Assembly (NCBI RefSeq): GCF_002091675.1
Contig: NZ_BDAE01000029.1
Coordinates: 1-45,589, forward strand
Source: Pseudomonas luteola NBRC 103146
Lineage (GTDB): Bacteria; Pseudomonadota; Gammaproteobacteria; Pseudomonadales; Pseudomonadaceae
Direction: 5' to 3'
Length of the DNA stretch: 45,589 nt
The position numbers and the translations under genes are program-made. Shown here one piece after another: positions 25,601 to 32,999 of the stretch. The first letter of the stretch is position 1, and each line of letters opens with the position of its first letter. The notes under the pieces are model-generated. The model was not told the DNA's origin. It worked only from the letters and a program-made list of their open reading frames with translations, and searched no databases.

Positions 25601-26305
25601 GTCGGTGATATGACTAGGGCTTCTTACCTTTTGGCCGTACTGCTCAAAACTGGCTGGAGGTAGACTGTAGACAATCTTCATACCTGCCATAGCGCCCCAG
25701 ATCGACGAAGCAATCTCCCATGCACGCTTGGCCCCACCGGCATACCCATCCAGCGCTGGACTCTTGCCACTTTTACGCAGAACATCAGCTGCCTTTCTCA
25801 ACAGCCGTTCTACGGCCAGATCATTAGGCTGCACGAACGCTGCAGTCATATCAGGGATATGTGACAGCCCACCCCACTGCATCCGCGGCAAGAGCTCAAG
25901 TACAGCGTCTATACTGGCGATTTCTTCTTCCGCAGCTTTCAACGTGAAGGTCAGCGTAGCCTTCTCTGATTCAACTAGACGCGCTAGCAGGGCACCATCA
26001 AGCGCTAAGTCAAGTCCAGCGATCTGCTGATGAGTGTTAGGAGAAAGCGAGTCGATATGCCAAGTCGTAGGCTTAAAGATTTCTGGCGAAGAAGACAGTG
26101 ACAACACGAGCTCGTGGTACCGCTGCTGCGTCTCATTGATAATCTTAAGCTCTCGAATGACGGGTATAGCGTTTTGGTAGTCAGCGAGGTTCAGCTTTGA
26201 CACGATGGTATGCTGGATTTTTATCGTCGGTATAGGTTCCGGCTCGTTACTTACCCTAAGTACCTCAGCGTCTCGGTCGACAAAGGGCAGCTCCAATTCG
26301 TCCAT
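19643..26305 (-). CDS. hhe: Giant DUF4011-helicase-nuclease-DUF3320 protein (Hhe-type defence)
   Basis: A 2220-residue multidomain protein. In order: a transglutaminase/papain-fold-like domain with ATCFDLALFF (Cys near 239), GHAFAGVW (His near 266) and an IDD (Asp near 279); DUF4011 (LGRWQRKLLDLSLRNNLLNF, near 400); an SF1 helicase with Walker A GPPGTGKS (near 712), motif II FDEASQIPVWDA (near 1560), GDPKQLPP and VAVTRARQELL; a Vsr/DUF559-like nuclease with RIDLGVVDP and VECDGATYH (near 1885-1905); and DUF3320 (near 2090). This DUF4011-helicase-Vsr architecture is that of the single-gene anti-phage system Hhe. All motifs are intact. The start at 26305 lacks a strong ribosome-binding site. The gene is flanked by remnants of mobile modules. 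Confidence 0.88.
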   Translation of the reverse strand: MDELELPFVDRDAEVLRVSNEPEPIPTIKIQHTIVSKLNLADYQNAIPVIRELKIINETQQRYHELVLSLSSSPEIFKPTTWHIDSLSPNTHQQIAGLDLALDGALLARLVESEKATLTFTLKAAEEEIASIDAVLELLPRMQWGGLSHIPDMTAAFVQPNDLAVERLLRKAADVLRKSGKSPALDGYAGGAKRAWEIASSIWGAMAGMKIVYSLPPASFEQYGQKVRSPSHITDTGLATCFDLALFFCAALEQAGLNPVLVFTQGHAFAGVWLKAEEFSTTLIDDVTALRKRLKLSELVLFETTLITQSSIPPFSYAVERGAAQVADEEEHTFEMVLDIRRARLQRIKPMASAEAQNINVDVADARHGAELLVEDAPSLPEELEKVEIEDLSKLDPKDRLGRWQRKLLDLSLRNNLLNFKAGKRALKLEAPDPAALEDVLSAGQALKMLPRPDFMDGADPRERALYEQRERQDVRRAHALDGLKRKEVFIGLSGPEMDARLTELYRGARSAMQEGGANTLFLAIGFLSWTPEERAGKKYRAPLVLVPVRLERRSARSGFTLHLHDDEPRFNPTLIEMLREDFELGLGSLEHELPRDESGLNITLIWKTVANLIKDVAGWEVSEEIYLSTFSFAKFLMWKDLSQHADHLRDSAVVQHLLDTPRDAFASDVAFPDAKRLDADYGPDEVFCPLPSDSSQLAAVMAASKGKNFVLIGPPGTGKSQTIANLIAQSIAQGKRVLFVSEKIAALDVVYRRLREIGLGEFCLEVHSSKASKTDVLAQLQTAWEAKGQTDPALWRAEAERLKALRDSLNLYVDCLHKQYPNGLSIFTAIGIVTSNRDLSPIALAWASPHYHSRVEMLALEDLANRLEVNADAVGYTALREHALLGVNQVDWSPKWQAEFMQISRGMIPLAQTLQRAVDRFLEITRLPRMTLTLRGLENLAILSSVLLQAAGHDWRFVLRPDIRTLTMRLGEGCELLSQHQALTARLSAPWPPLLLGKTEEALALLLRRRALTAEFGPTWSAEVLEGLSQAIVLLERLAELQRQLTVSYTEAVETLDVYQLLEHWRRAEQSFWPKSFFGMRKIRETLGKAADSHAAVEVAKDLQTWIDIRAVRKQIDDLILCEQVGQGWQGWRSNPAHLFAAIRLQQTIELQKADAVWTDSGFEPIEQGTLGEALRTDLVRLREIAQMTRELESFQDLRIATDGLWSGLATVVDPVKAALSFQRARAAINAQGTLSEDHELVAAGHCGQAMQQDCLLLKQRASVERSLSELDDLRDMVPGLWQGLRTRQETVRQAIAFQAALAGTIARLATQPEELVACKAALGVLLGDGNALLEPQGSVAFAGEALREALEALNQQHGVMRTVGHFSAEVSALNDPTLDCLLERCEGLIRSEPRLRAWCAWQKVRDEAAAVGLLPLVTALEEQQIAPGTTLLALTVNYARWWLNAVVDQEPAIRTFVSVEHEQRIRDFRALDDRFTALTRDWLRARLCSDLPSQESVTRNSDWGILRHEMGKKSRHMPLRELMSKAPDALAKLTPCLLMSPLSIAQYLAPSATPFDIVVFDEASQIPVWDAIGAMARGRQVVMVGDPKQLPPTSFFDRAESSVEDDDVEADLESILDECISANLPTRNLRWHYRSRHESLIAFSNQRYYESKLITFPSPVTADTAVRLCKVDGVYEKGISRTNPIEARAVVDDLVARLKAPGFHESGQTIGVVTFNGEQQRLIEDLLDKARATDPLLEVFFAESQLEPLFVKNLESVQGDERDIIYFSTTYAKDQAGVMSMNFGPLNRQGGERRLNVAVTRARQELLVFSSLRPELIDLTRTQSVGVRDLKHFLEFAERGPRALAEAVSGSVGGFDSPFEQAVATALNKKGWQVHTQVGVSSFRIDLGVVDPDAPGRYLAGVECDGATYHRSATARDRDKLREQVLRGLGWEILRIWSTDWWIDAQETANRVHSRLTALLEVSRAKRRDLEAKEQAARIAATRDADALAASDNIQREEGALSPEAEAEVPKAVEDAVSPALYARAVDLHSQSGRVEQGVCRDKQIYAESNPEVIPGIDPAAFLNAGYDPTLEQLVAYVIAAEGPVLDQTLARRIARAHGWTRTGARIRDRVLEVARRHHRSHEEPAGEFFWPDNMPTNDLVVARRACPETSGRPVDEICLDELMALARELMADGAIGGEELLCTMAYELGLQKLSAANRLRLSHAIEAVISSSGKKSL

Positions 26306-26467
26306 GAATACACTCCGTACGATAAAATTCGATTTTCAGCCTGCACTTTTGGTGCTTGTCATCTGATGCATCGGCCATTGGGTTAATTTCTTAAGTCGTT
26401 GCCGCTGGATTACCGATAAGCGGAGCGGCCTGGGAGAGCCAGCAAGTGCTAGCTTTTGACCGAGCTT

Positions 26468-26746
26468 ATGACTTGCGACAAACTCTCGATTAATGAAGAA
26501 AGCATTGAGCTGCTTCTCTCACTTGAGCGGGACCATACTCTTGACCGTATCTCTCACAGCGCAGCGCCTTTGTCCTTTATGGACTATCTGTTAGAGCTTG
26601 GAGCGGTATCGTTAAGCGAGGGTGGCCATGCCAAATGGTCGCGCATGCTGAGAACTCGCAACCAACTCCGGCGCTTCGATACAGACCCGTTGGCGCTGTT
26701 CGATACCTACAAGCGCTTGGTGAGAAAATCGAGACCTGTCGGCTAG
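26468..26746 (+). CDS. Hypothetical 92-aa protein divergent from the defence gene
   Basis: Not recognised. A small, charged, helical protein with no signal or membrane segment; its C-terminal part (SRMLRTRNQLRRFDTDPLALFDTYKRLVRK) is basic. The ATG at 26468 is given; a TTG four codons earlier is possible, and no clear ribosome-binding site was found for either. It is transcribed away from the large helicase gene across about 160 bases and ends 4 bases into the convergent gene 26743-27114. Its position suggests an accessory or regulator of the defence gene, but that is only inference. Confidence 0.5.
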   Translation: MTCDKLSINEESIELLLSLERDHTLDRISHSAAPLSFMDYLLELGAVSLSEGGHAKWSRMLRTRNQLRRFDTDPLALFDTYKRLVRKSRPVG

Positions 26747-27114
26747 CGCTTTTTATTTGATGCTAGAGGATAGACCAGACACTCCTTGTATCTGACCTCT
26801 TCCACCTGAGCGGGTGACAAATCAGCCTCCTCATGAAAAACGACGGGGACTGCCAGGGCGCTGATTCGTTGTACTTCAGGTTCGTTATCAAACGTTGGCC
26901 CTATAACAAATTGCCGGGTCAGGTCTTCTCCCAGACCGTTATCTCGAATCTCGGCAACGTCTCTCCAGAGTTGAGCAACCTGGCGACAATGACCAGGCCA
27001 GTCTGCACTGGGTAGGTCACGCGTCGCAGGCTGTTGGTTAGGTATAGGCTCAGCAGCAAAGCCCATGTCGCAGAGTAGCGCCAGACAGGCGCAAGGGATC
27101 AGCCTTTGATTCAT
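26743..27114 (-). CDS. Secreted/periplasmic hypothetical protein (123 aa)
   Basis: An unrecognised exported protein. The N-terminus MNQRLIPCACLALLCDMGFA followed by A-E is a signal peptide; the Cys residues within it do not form a clean lipobox. The mature part has three prolines near its start, one Cys in the middle (GHCRQV) and another near the end (KECLVYPL), which could form a disulphide. AAGGA lies 9 bases before the ATG. It converges on 26468-26746 with a 4-base overlap. Function unknown. Confidence 0.65.
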   Translation of the reverse strand: MNQRLIPCACLALLCDMGFAAEPIPNQQPATRDLPSADWPGHCRQVAQLWRDVAEIRDNGLGEDLTRQFVIGPTFDNEPEVQRISALAVPVVFHEEADLSPAQVEEVRYKECLVYPLASNKKR

Positions 27115-27393
27115 GGTTTACGTCCTTGTTAAGGGCAGGCATGGCGTTAACAAGCAGCCTAACGATTAAATAAAAATCTTTCAAACCATTGATCTAGAGA
27201 GCCTCCCTGTTGCATGGCGGGCCTTTATTCTCGCGAAGTAGTTGTGAAGAGCGGGTTGTGTTTCACGCGTCTTCGTCTGTGAACATGTCTAATGTATTCG
27301 TTTTCGATTGCGCGACGGCTGGTCTCTTGCATCACCCGATTTCGATGAGACGCTGGATGTATAACCTGCGACTGATCGAGGCGCTTCACACCT

Positions 27394-27942
27394 ATGAGTA
27401 CTCATCAAAAGTTCAAAGCCGGTGAGACGCACGGGACGTATGTTATTGAAGGGCCTGTTACCGAGCAGGATATCCTGCAGATGGCCAGAGCTCTGGCGCG
27501 TCGGCGCTTCTGTCGGGGGTTGCCCTTCACCGGGACCCGAGAGGTTTTCCCTTATCTGCAAACCCTGTTGGCTGACTATGAGCACGAGGTGTTTGCCGTA
27601 GTTTTCCTGGACAGCCGGTATCGCTCAATCGCCTATCGCAAGCTGTTTACCGGGACGATTGACCATGTCGCGGTGCCGCCCAGGGAGGTTGTCAAAGCAG
27701 CGCTTGTGCACAACGCGGCCGCCGTGATCCTCGTGCATAACCATCCCTCAGGTGATCCTGAGCCCAGCGAGCGCGACTACGACCTTACCGATGAGCTCAG
27801 CCGTGCACTGGCTCTGGTCGGTATCCGAACACTTGATCACGTTGTCGTGGCGACCGAGGGCTGCGTGTCGCTGGCCGAGCGAGGCTATCTGCAGCCCCAG
27901 GCCAGAGCGGTTAGTACATCGATGGCAGTCAGGCTATCATGA
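27394..27942 (+). CDS. RadC-family JAB/MPN-domain protein
   Basis: A 182-residue RadC-like protein. The JAMM metal motif HNHPSGDPEPSERD (about residues 115-128) is complete, so a metallopeptidase-type zinc site is likely. The N-terminal helix-hairpin-helix of chromosomal RadC is missing: the short form (about 160-180 residues) is typical of genomic islands, plasmids and phage-related DNA. Its role is not established; despite the name, DNA repair is not proven. GAGG lies 11 bases before the ATG. It is followed 30 bases on by an HU gene in the same direction. Confidence 0.9.
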   Translation: MSTHQKFKAGETHGTYVIEGPVTEQDILQMARALARRRFCRGLPFTGTREVFPYLQTLLADYEHEVFAVVFLDSRYRSIAYRKLFTGTIDHVAVPPREVVKAALVHNAAAVILVHNHPSGDPEPSERDYDLTDELSRALALVGIRTLDHVVVATEGCVSLAERGYLQPQARAVSTSMAVRLS

Positions 27943-27972
27943 GTGCCTGTTTAATATTTCTACGGTAGACAC

Positions 27973-28248
27973 ATGAACAAATCTGAACTGATCCAGGCCA
28001 TCTCCGAAAAGGCAGACCTGAACAAGGCCATGGCAGAAAAAGCCCTGAACTCACTGGTTGAGGTAATCAGCGACGAGCTGGCCAAGGGAGAGACGGTGGC
28101 GCTGGTGGGGTTTGGCACCTTTCAGGTCAGCGAACGTGCGGCGCGCAAGGGACGCAACCCGCAGACCGGACAGGAAATCGATATCGCAGCCAGCAAGAAT
28201 CCCACCTTCAAGCCTGGCAAGGGCCTGAAGGATGCCGTGAACAGCTGA
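27973..28248 (+). CDS. HU-family DNA-binding protein
   Basis: A 91-residue HU protein. The N-terminal helices ([19 protein letters not shown]), the [22 protein letters not shown] beta-arm and the [15 protein letters not shown] end are all canonical; the arm Pro of NPQTG that kinks DNA is kept. It bends and compacts DNA and often helps site-specific recombination. It is followed by a clear terminator. It is probably a secondary HU copy of an island type, since it lies beside the short RadC rather than in the usual lon-hupB context. Confidence 0.93.
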   Translation: MNKSELIQAISEKADLNKAMAEKALNSLVEVISDELAKGETVALVGFGTFQVSERAARKGRNPQTGQEIDIAASKNPTFKPGKGLKDAVNS

Positions 28249-28263
28249 TCCTCGTACTGTCCG

Positions 28264-28289
28264 AAAAGCCCTGCCCAGCGGGGCTTTTT
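28264..28289 (+). terminator. Intrinsic terminator after the HU gene
   Basis: AAAAGCCC pairs with GGGCTTTT around a short GC-rich loop, followed by a T run. It lies 16 bases after the HU stop codon. Confidence 0.88.
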
Positions 28290-28493
28290 CTATGGCAAGC
28301 GAAGGGAGCGCTCCGAAGCCCGCAGCAGTAGCCAAGGGCTTACAGAGCCCTCAGGAAAATCCTGTTGTTGTCTCTGCTTAAGACCTCGTATGCTATATAG
28401 AGTATGCGGTACGGCTGCGCGGATTATCGGGATAGCTCATCCTGTCTACAGGCTCTCCACCGCGTTTCTCAATACCCCAGCAAGGAAGCCAGC

Positions 28494-28697
28494 ATGGGAC
28501 TCGTTCTAACTCGCCAGGAAGGCGAAAACATCATTCTTCTGCTTGACCCCGAGTGTGATGAAGCCCAGGTGCTTGATGCCCTGCGCCATGAGGGGATCAT
28601 GCTCTCGATTACCCATGCCCAAAACGGCAAGGCCCGCGTCCTGATCGAGGCGCCGCAGGACATCTCTATCATTCGCGAAGAGCTGATTGAAAGCTAA
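28494..28697 (+). CDS. Divergent CsrA/RsmA-family RNA-binding protein
   Basis: A 67-residue protein with the CsrA fold: LVLTRQEGENIILL at the N-terminus, RVLIEAPQDISIIREEL at the C-terminus with the RNA-contacting Arg of the REE motif retained. It differs from classical CsrA in a longer middle loop (DPECDEAQVLDALRHEG), so its RNA preference may differ. CsrA proteins bind GGA in mRNA leaders to control translation. The start at 28494 has AAGGA at 8 bases; the upstream extension to 28404 is not supported. It is probably an accessory paralogue rather than the main regulator. Confidence 0.85.
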   Translation: MGLVLTRQEGENIILLLDPECDEAQVLDALRHEGIMLSITHAQNGKARVLIEAPQDISIIREELIES

Positions 28698-28792
28698 GAC
28701 GGCTGCGCCTGTTACTAGGGCTCCTGTCTGCCCAAGGCCCCTGATGCCAAAGGCGTGATCACCGTACCCGATACCATCAAAAAGGATTTTTT

Positions 28793-29539
28793 ATGCCACG
28801 TGCCTGGATGGCCGCTGCCCTGACCCTGCTCCTCTCACCTGCCGCCCTGGCTCAGGACTGCTCGGTAAACAAGATCCTTGGCCAAGTCTATGGACCTGAC
28901 CACAAGGCCGATCTTGAGCTTTCAACCTGCAAGGTCTGGCCAGCCCGGCCCGGAATTACCCTTGTTGCCGCGGGGCTAAATCGCGATGGCGACTACCAGG
29001 TTGGCAGTGAAGACCTTGAACTGCTGCTAGTGGACACGGCCACGTCCAGGGTAATTGCCCGCCGCCTGGAAGAGAATCGTCTCGGCTATGATGCTATCCA
29101 TGTTGGCAAACTCACGTTTGATACAGCGCCCTATAAGCTCAACGACGATGTACTCGCCTTTGGCTTGAGAATTGGCCGCCATAATAACTCAGGTGGCTAT
29201 CCCTTTTCAGAGACATCCCTGACACTTTACATCGCAGGAAAGAGCGGACCTGAGCCTGTATTGGAGGATCTGTTGGTTGAATCACTTTCTGGCGAAACAG
29301 ACCCTGTTTGCCAGGGAAGATATGAGGAATCGGCCGCTACGCTTGCCCTGGGAAGCGCAACATCACATGGGCTGCATTCATTGGCTGTGACTCAACGCAT
29401 CTCTACCTATCGTGAAGTCATGGGCACATCAGATACGTGTATGCCTCAGGATGAGAAAACCACCCAGCACCGATATACGCTGACCTTTAACGGGCATCAT
29501 TACCCCGTCCCACGTGAATTAAAGGCTCTGACACCGTAA
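28793..29539 (+). CDS. Secreted hypothetical protein (248 aa)
   Basis: Not recognised. A signal peptide is clear (MPRAWMAAALTLLLSPAALA, cut before QDC). The mature protein is rich in Leu, Asp, Gly and Thr and contains four Cys (in QDCSVN, STCKVW, DPVCQG and DTCMPQ), suggesting two disulphides in the periplasm. A DxDGDY-like segment (NRDGDYQVGSEDL) might bind calcium. AAGGA precedes the ATG. No neighbours share its pathway, so no role is offered. Confidence 0.7.
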   Translation: MPRAWMAAALTLLLSPAALAQDCSVNKILGQVYGPDHKADLELSTCKVWPARPGITLVAAGLNRDGDYQVGSEDLELLLVDTATSRVIARRLEENRLGYDAIHVGKLTFDTAPYKLNDDVLAFGLRIGRHNNSGGYPFSETSLTLYIAGKSGPEPVLEDLLVESLSGETDPVCQGRYEESAATLALGSATSHGLHSLAVTQRISTYREVMGTSDTCMPQDEKTTQHRYTLTFNGHHYPVPRELKALTP

Positions 29540-29680
29540 AGGCGGGGCCAGAGGCGATGGATGTCAAGGAAAGCAGTAGAAACAGCGTACTAACACGTCT
29601 TTCGTTACTTTGGTCGGCGCTATGAAGCATACAGCAGAGGCTAGCAGGAGGTGAGGGCATGACACCTCTATGTCTGTGCT

Positions 29681-30385
29681 TTATTTTGCAAGCGCGGCGG
29701 ATGGATTGTCGTATCGACGCCGTGCCTCTGCAAGCATCGAAAGACTCAACTTGCGGACCTCAATCTTGCTCTGCTCGATATGCGCACGCAGCATTCGCAA
29801 CGCTTCATCCCGTTTACGGGAGAGCAGTACCTTAAGAATACTGGCGTGCTCATTGTAAGTCTCTTCAATGCGGGCACGCTGAGTGAAGTCCAGACGGCGA
29901 ACGATGCGTATATGTTCAGTGACCTCTCGGTGTAATCGCAGCATTTCACGGTTGCCGGCTGCCGCAACCAAGCCATTGTGAAAGGCTTCATCAAGTCCAG
30001 CCACTGTCTGCATGTCAGATTGACGTCTGTCTACCGGGACAGTCCATACCTGCCAGAGATCTTCCAGTAACTCCGTTAAATCAGGCAGGCTGCAAAGGCG
30101 CTCTACTGCCGCGGACTCCAGCACGATACGCAGATCATACAGCTCATCGATACGAGTAAAATCCAATGGCTTGACCATCCAGCCACGACGAAACTCTACA
30201 TCAAGATACCCTTCACGCTGGAGCCTATAGAGAGCGTCGCGTACCGGTGTTCGCGACACCTGATAGCGCTCGGCTAGCTGAGTCTCAGTGAAGCGATCAT
30301 GAGGGAGCAGATAGAAATCAAAAATCTCCTGCTTGATTCTGATATAGATCTGCTCAGCCAGTGCGTTACTTTGGAACTGGGTCAT
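29681..30385 (-). CDS. GntR-family (FCD/FadR subgroup) regulator of the ureide operon
   Basis: A 234-residue GntR regulator. Winged helix-turn-helix at about residues 8-70 (RFTETQLAERYQVSRTPVRDALYRL), then an all-helical FCD ligand domain with RIVLESAAVERL, LDEAFHNGL and NEHASIL; the Asp/His residues of these motifs form the usual metal/ligand pocket. It is the last gene of the operon, three bases after the AtzH-like gene. The likely target is the TTGTATACAA palindrome at 39683-39694, which fits GntR half-sites, so it probably represses the operon until a pathway compound binds. Confidence 0.9.
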   Translation of the reverse strand: MTQFQSNALAEQIYIRIKQEIFDFYLLPHDRFTETQLAERYQVSRTPVRDALYRLQREGYLDVEFRRGWMVKPLDFTRIDELYDLRIVLESAAVERLCSLPDLTELLEDLWQVWTVPVDRRQSDMQTVAGLDEAFHNGLVAAAGNREMLRLHREVTEHIRIVRRLDFTQRARIEETYNEHASILKVLLSRKRDEALRMLRAHIEQSKIEVRKLSLSMLAEARRRYDNPSAALAK

Positions 30386-30388
30386 AAG

Positions 30389-30796
30389 CTATCCGCGGGA
30401 TTCCAATGTACCTAGATCAATACTGACATGGGCTGCCACGACCTTCCAGGCTCCGTCGAGCCGCATCCATGTTTGCATCTGGCGCCCCACACGCAAGGTA
30501 ACGCCATCACTGAATTCGGTGCTGACCGTAGCGCAGTTCTCACCAAAGGTTGTGATGACAGTATTATACAAGCGTCTGCCTGGCCCTACCGGTTGGCAGA
30601 CCCGCCGGTAGTCGGCAATAGCCTGACTGCCATAGAGATTTTCGGCAACGCCGAAGCGCACGGTATATGGGGACTCCCAGAAATACGCATCAAGCGTTTC
30701 CAGCTCATTGGCGACCAGCGCACGTTCATAGTCTTTGAAGGCAGCCGTCACCGAAGCCACTACGCTAGGGAGGTTGATTACGGAAATCGAAGTCAT
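30389..30796 (-). CDS. AtzH/HpxZ-like (DUF3225, SnoaL-like fold) protein
   Basis: A 135-residue protein of the DUF3225 family, a small NTF2/SnoaL-like fold ([21 protein letters not shown] near residues 20-40; [32 protein letters not shown] at the end). Relatives include AtzH of the cyanuric-acid operon, which has been linked to handling of 1,3-dicarboxyurea, and HpxZ of oxalurate breakdown, both in ureide pathways. It overlaps the preceding cysteine hydrolase by 4 bases. No AtzE/HpxY amidase partner is present except the AtzF allophanate hydrolase, so the substrate here is uncertain. Confidence 0.85.
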   Translation of the reverse strand: MTSISVINLPSVVASVTAAFKDYERALVANELETLDAYFWESPYTVRFGVAENLYGSQAIADYRRVCQPVGPGRRLYNTVITTFGENCATVSTEFSDGVTLRVGRQMQTWMRLDGAWKVVAAHVSIDLGTLESRG

Positions 30797-31467
30797 GGTC
30801 TATCCTCTTGCAGAGCGGCCTCCAGGGCCGTCAGATACGCAGTACGGCCGACAATGCCCCCCTGAGCGACGATCATTTCCAGCGTGGATCGCTTGAATGC
30901 GGGGAAATAGCTTTCTGTCGCCTCTTCAATCAACAGGCAGCGATACCCGCGGTCATTGGCCTCACGCATGCTGGTTTGAACACACACTTCAGTGGTAACA
31001 CCGGCAAATAGCAGATGGCTGATGCCACGTGCCTGAAGACGTTCATGCAGGCCAGTCGCATAAAACATGCCTTTGCCGGGTTTATCGATCACCCACTCGC
31101 CTTCGGCCGGTGCGACATCGGCAATGATCTGGTTTCCGGGTTCGCCACGTACCAAAATACGCCCCATCGGACCTGGATCACCAATACGCAATCCTGGCAG
31201 GCCGTGTGCGTGTTTGGCATCCGGGCAATCGGACAAGTCTGGAAGATGTGACTCCCGAGTATGGATAGCCAACATGCCCTGTTGACGAGCCAGTTCGAGC
31301 AGGCGCCGAACAGCCGGAACGATCGCCTTTAGTGGCGTCACGTCATTGCCCAGCGCAGCACCAAAACCACCCTGCTCGATGAAGTCACGCTGCATGTCGA
31401 TTACGACCAGCGCGGTATTGGCCGGCTCGAAGCTGAAATCATTAGGATTAGCCGTAACCCAAATCAT
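30793..31467 (-). CDS. Isochorismatase-fold cysteine hydrolase (amide-cleaving), first copy
   Basis: A 224-residue cysteine hydrolase. The triad is visible as D24 (IDMQRDF), K129 (IDKPGKG) and C162 (TTEVCVQT). This fold includes biuret hydrolase, triuret hydrolase, ureidoacrylate hydrolase and N-carbamoylsarcosine amidase. It is about 45 percent similar by eye to the second copy at 33000-33689 but has a different pocket region ([14 protein letters not shown]), so it likely acts on a related but distinct substrate such as triuret or an N-carbamoyl compound. It overlaps both neighbours by 4 bases, which implies coupling. Confidence 0.88.
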   Translation of the reverse strand: MIWVTANPNDFSFEPANTALVVIDMQRDFIEQGGFGAALGNDVTPLKAIVPAVRRLLELARQQGMLAIHTRESHLPDLSDCPDAKHAHGLPGLRIGDPGPMGRILVRGEPGNQIIADVAPAEGEWVIDKPGKGMFYATGLHERLQARGISHLLFAGVTTEVCVQTSMREANDRGYRCLLIEEATESYFPAFKRSTLEMIVAQGGIVGRTAYLTALEAALQEDRP

Positions 31468-32996
31468 ATAGCCTCCGTCTGGGCATTGCCGCCGGCCATG
31501 TAGTGTCCCAGTACGGTCCTGTCTGCCTGGGCTATATCGGTCTCGAACCCAATATACCCGTCGTGCATCACCAGGATGCGATCAGACAGCTCAAGTAGTT
31601 CATCTAGGTCCTCGCTTAGCAGCAGGACCGCCGCGCCTGCATTTCGGGCCTCGACGATCCGTCTGTGAATCAAGGCAGCCGAGGCGAAATCCAGCCCAAA
31701 AACCGGATTAGATACGATCAGTACCGATACACCCTCGGTCAGTTCGCGGGCGAGTACGGCGCGCTGAACATTACCACCAGAAAGCGTACCGATGGGGCGT
31801 TCGGGATCAGCTGGACGTACCTGGAAGCGCTCGATAAGAGCCTTGGCCTGTGTACGAATCGCTCGGCGGTCGATGCGCCAGCCCTGACGGCACAGTGGCG
31901 CCTGGTCAAAGTTGCGCAGGGCCAGATTCTCCGCCACGCTCATGTTGGCAATGCACGCATTGCGCAGCGGCTCTTCCGGCAGACTGTAAACGTGCATGTG
32001 CTGCATCTCGCGGCGGCTAGCACGATAGGGATTACCGTTTACGCGGACTTCACCCCCGCTGGCCTTGCGCTGACCGAGCAAGGCTTCAGTAAGCTCACGT
32101 TGACCATTGCCGGAAATCCCCGCGATTCCTACGATTTCTCCCGGCCGTACGGCCAGCGAAAGCCCGCTGACCGCAAGTGTACCCTTGTCACCCGGCACAT
32201 CGAGCGTTTGGACCTCCAATCGCGGAGCGCTGTTTGCTACGGCAGGTCGCTCAAGCGCAACCGTACGGGTATCCGCCTCACCCATCATCCATATCGCCAG
32301 CGACTCAGGTGACGTCGCAGAAACAGCGGTGCTACCGACCAGGCGGCCTTTTCGCAGCACCGTCACATCATCGGCAAAGGCGGTTACTTCACGAAATTTA
32401 TGGGTAATCATCAACACCGAGATCTCGCCCCGGTGTGCCATGTCATGCATGAGCCCCAGCACCTCATCGGCCTCCTGTGGCGTCAGCACTGATGTCGGCT
32501 CATCGAGAATGATGAAGTGCCGTTCCAAATACAGCTGCTTGAGAATTTCGAGCTTTTGTTTTTCGCCGGCTGCCAGGCTGCTAACGGGACGGTCCAGATC
32601 GAGCCGGAACGGCATACGTGCCATGAAGACCGCGAGCCGCTCACGCTCCTGCGACCAGTCGATACGCCAACCCAGGTCGTTCCGTGACAGCACCAGGTTC
32701 TCCGCGACGCTGAGTCCCGGCGCCACGGTAAAGTGCTGGTAGACCATCCCGATCCCCAGCGCATGGGAGTCTATGGGCGTGCGGATCTGCCGCTCTCGGT
32801 CGTTCACGACAATCGCGCCCTCATCGAGCGGACCGTAACCGACAATTCCCTTGACCAGGGTGCTCTTGCCGGCGCCGTTTTCGCCTAGCAGGGCATGCAC
32901 GCTTCCCGCCCTGACCTTAAGCGATACGTCCGCCAGGGCGCGCAAGCTGCCAAAGGATTTGCCGGCACCGATAATTTCCATGCTCAGGGCACGCAT
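31464..32996 (-). CDS. ABC transporter ATP-binding protein (BMP/nucleoside type, two NBDs)
   Basis: A 510-residue ATPase with two tandem nucleotide-binding domains. The N-terminal domain has Walker [10 protein letters not shown] (about 38-46), a variant signature LAAGEKQ and Walker [11 protein letters not shown]. The C-terminal domain has a degenerate Walker A (GISGNGQRE), signature LSGGNVQ and Walker [12 protein letters not shown], the usual asymmetric layout of RbsA/YufO-type proteins. It energises the two permeases at 34715-36740 with the BMP binding protein. Its separation from the permeases by two enzyme genes is unusual but the strand and spacing are continuous. Confidence 0.93.
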   Translation of the reverse strand: MRALSMEIIGAGKSFGSLRALADVSLKVRAGSVHALLGENGAGKSTLVKGIVGYGPLDEGAIVVNDRERQIRTPIDSHALGIGMVYQHFTVAPGLSVAENLVLSRNDLGWRIDWSQERERLAVFMARMPFRLDLDRPVSSLAAGEKQKLEILKQLYLERHFIILDEPTSVLTPQEADEVLGLMHDMAHRGEISVLMITHKFREVTAFADDVTVLRKGRLVGSTAVSATSPESLAIWMMGEADTRTVALERPAVANSAPRLEVQTLDVPGDKGTLAVSGLSLAVRPGEIVGIAGISGNGQRELTEALLGQRKASGGEVRVNGNPYRASRREMQHMHVYSLPEEPLRNACIANMSVAENLALRNFDQAPLCRQGWRIDRRAIRTQAKALIERFQVRPADPERPIGTLSGGNVQRAVLARELTEGVSVLIVSNPVFGLDFASAALIHRRIVEARNAGAAVLLLSEDLDELLELSDRILVMHDGYIGFETDIAQADRTVLGHYMAGGNAQTEAI

Positions 32997-32999
32997 GGA

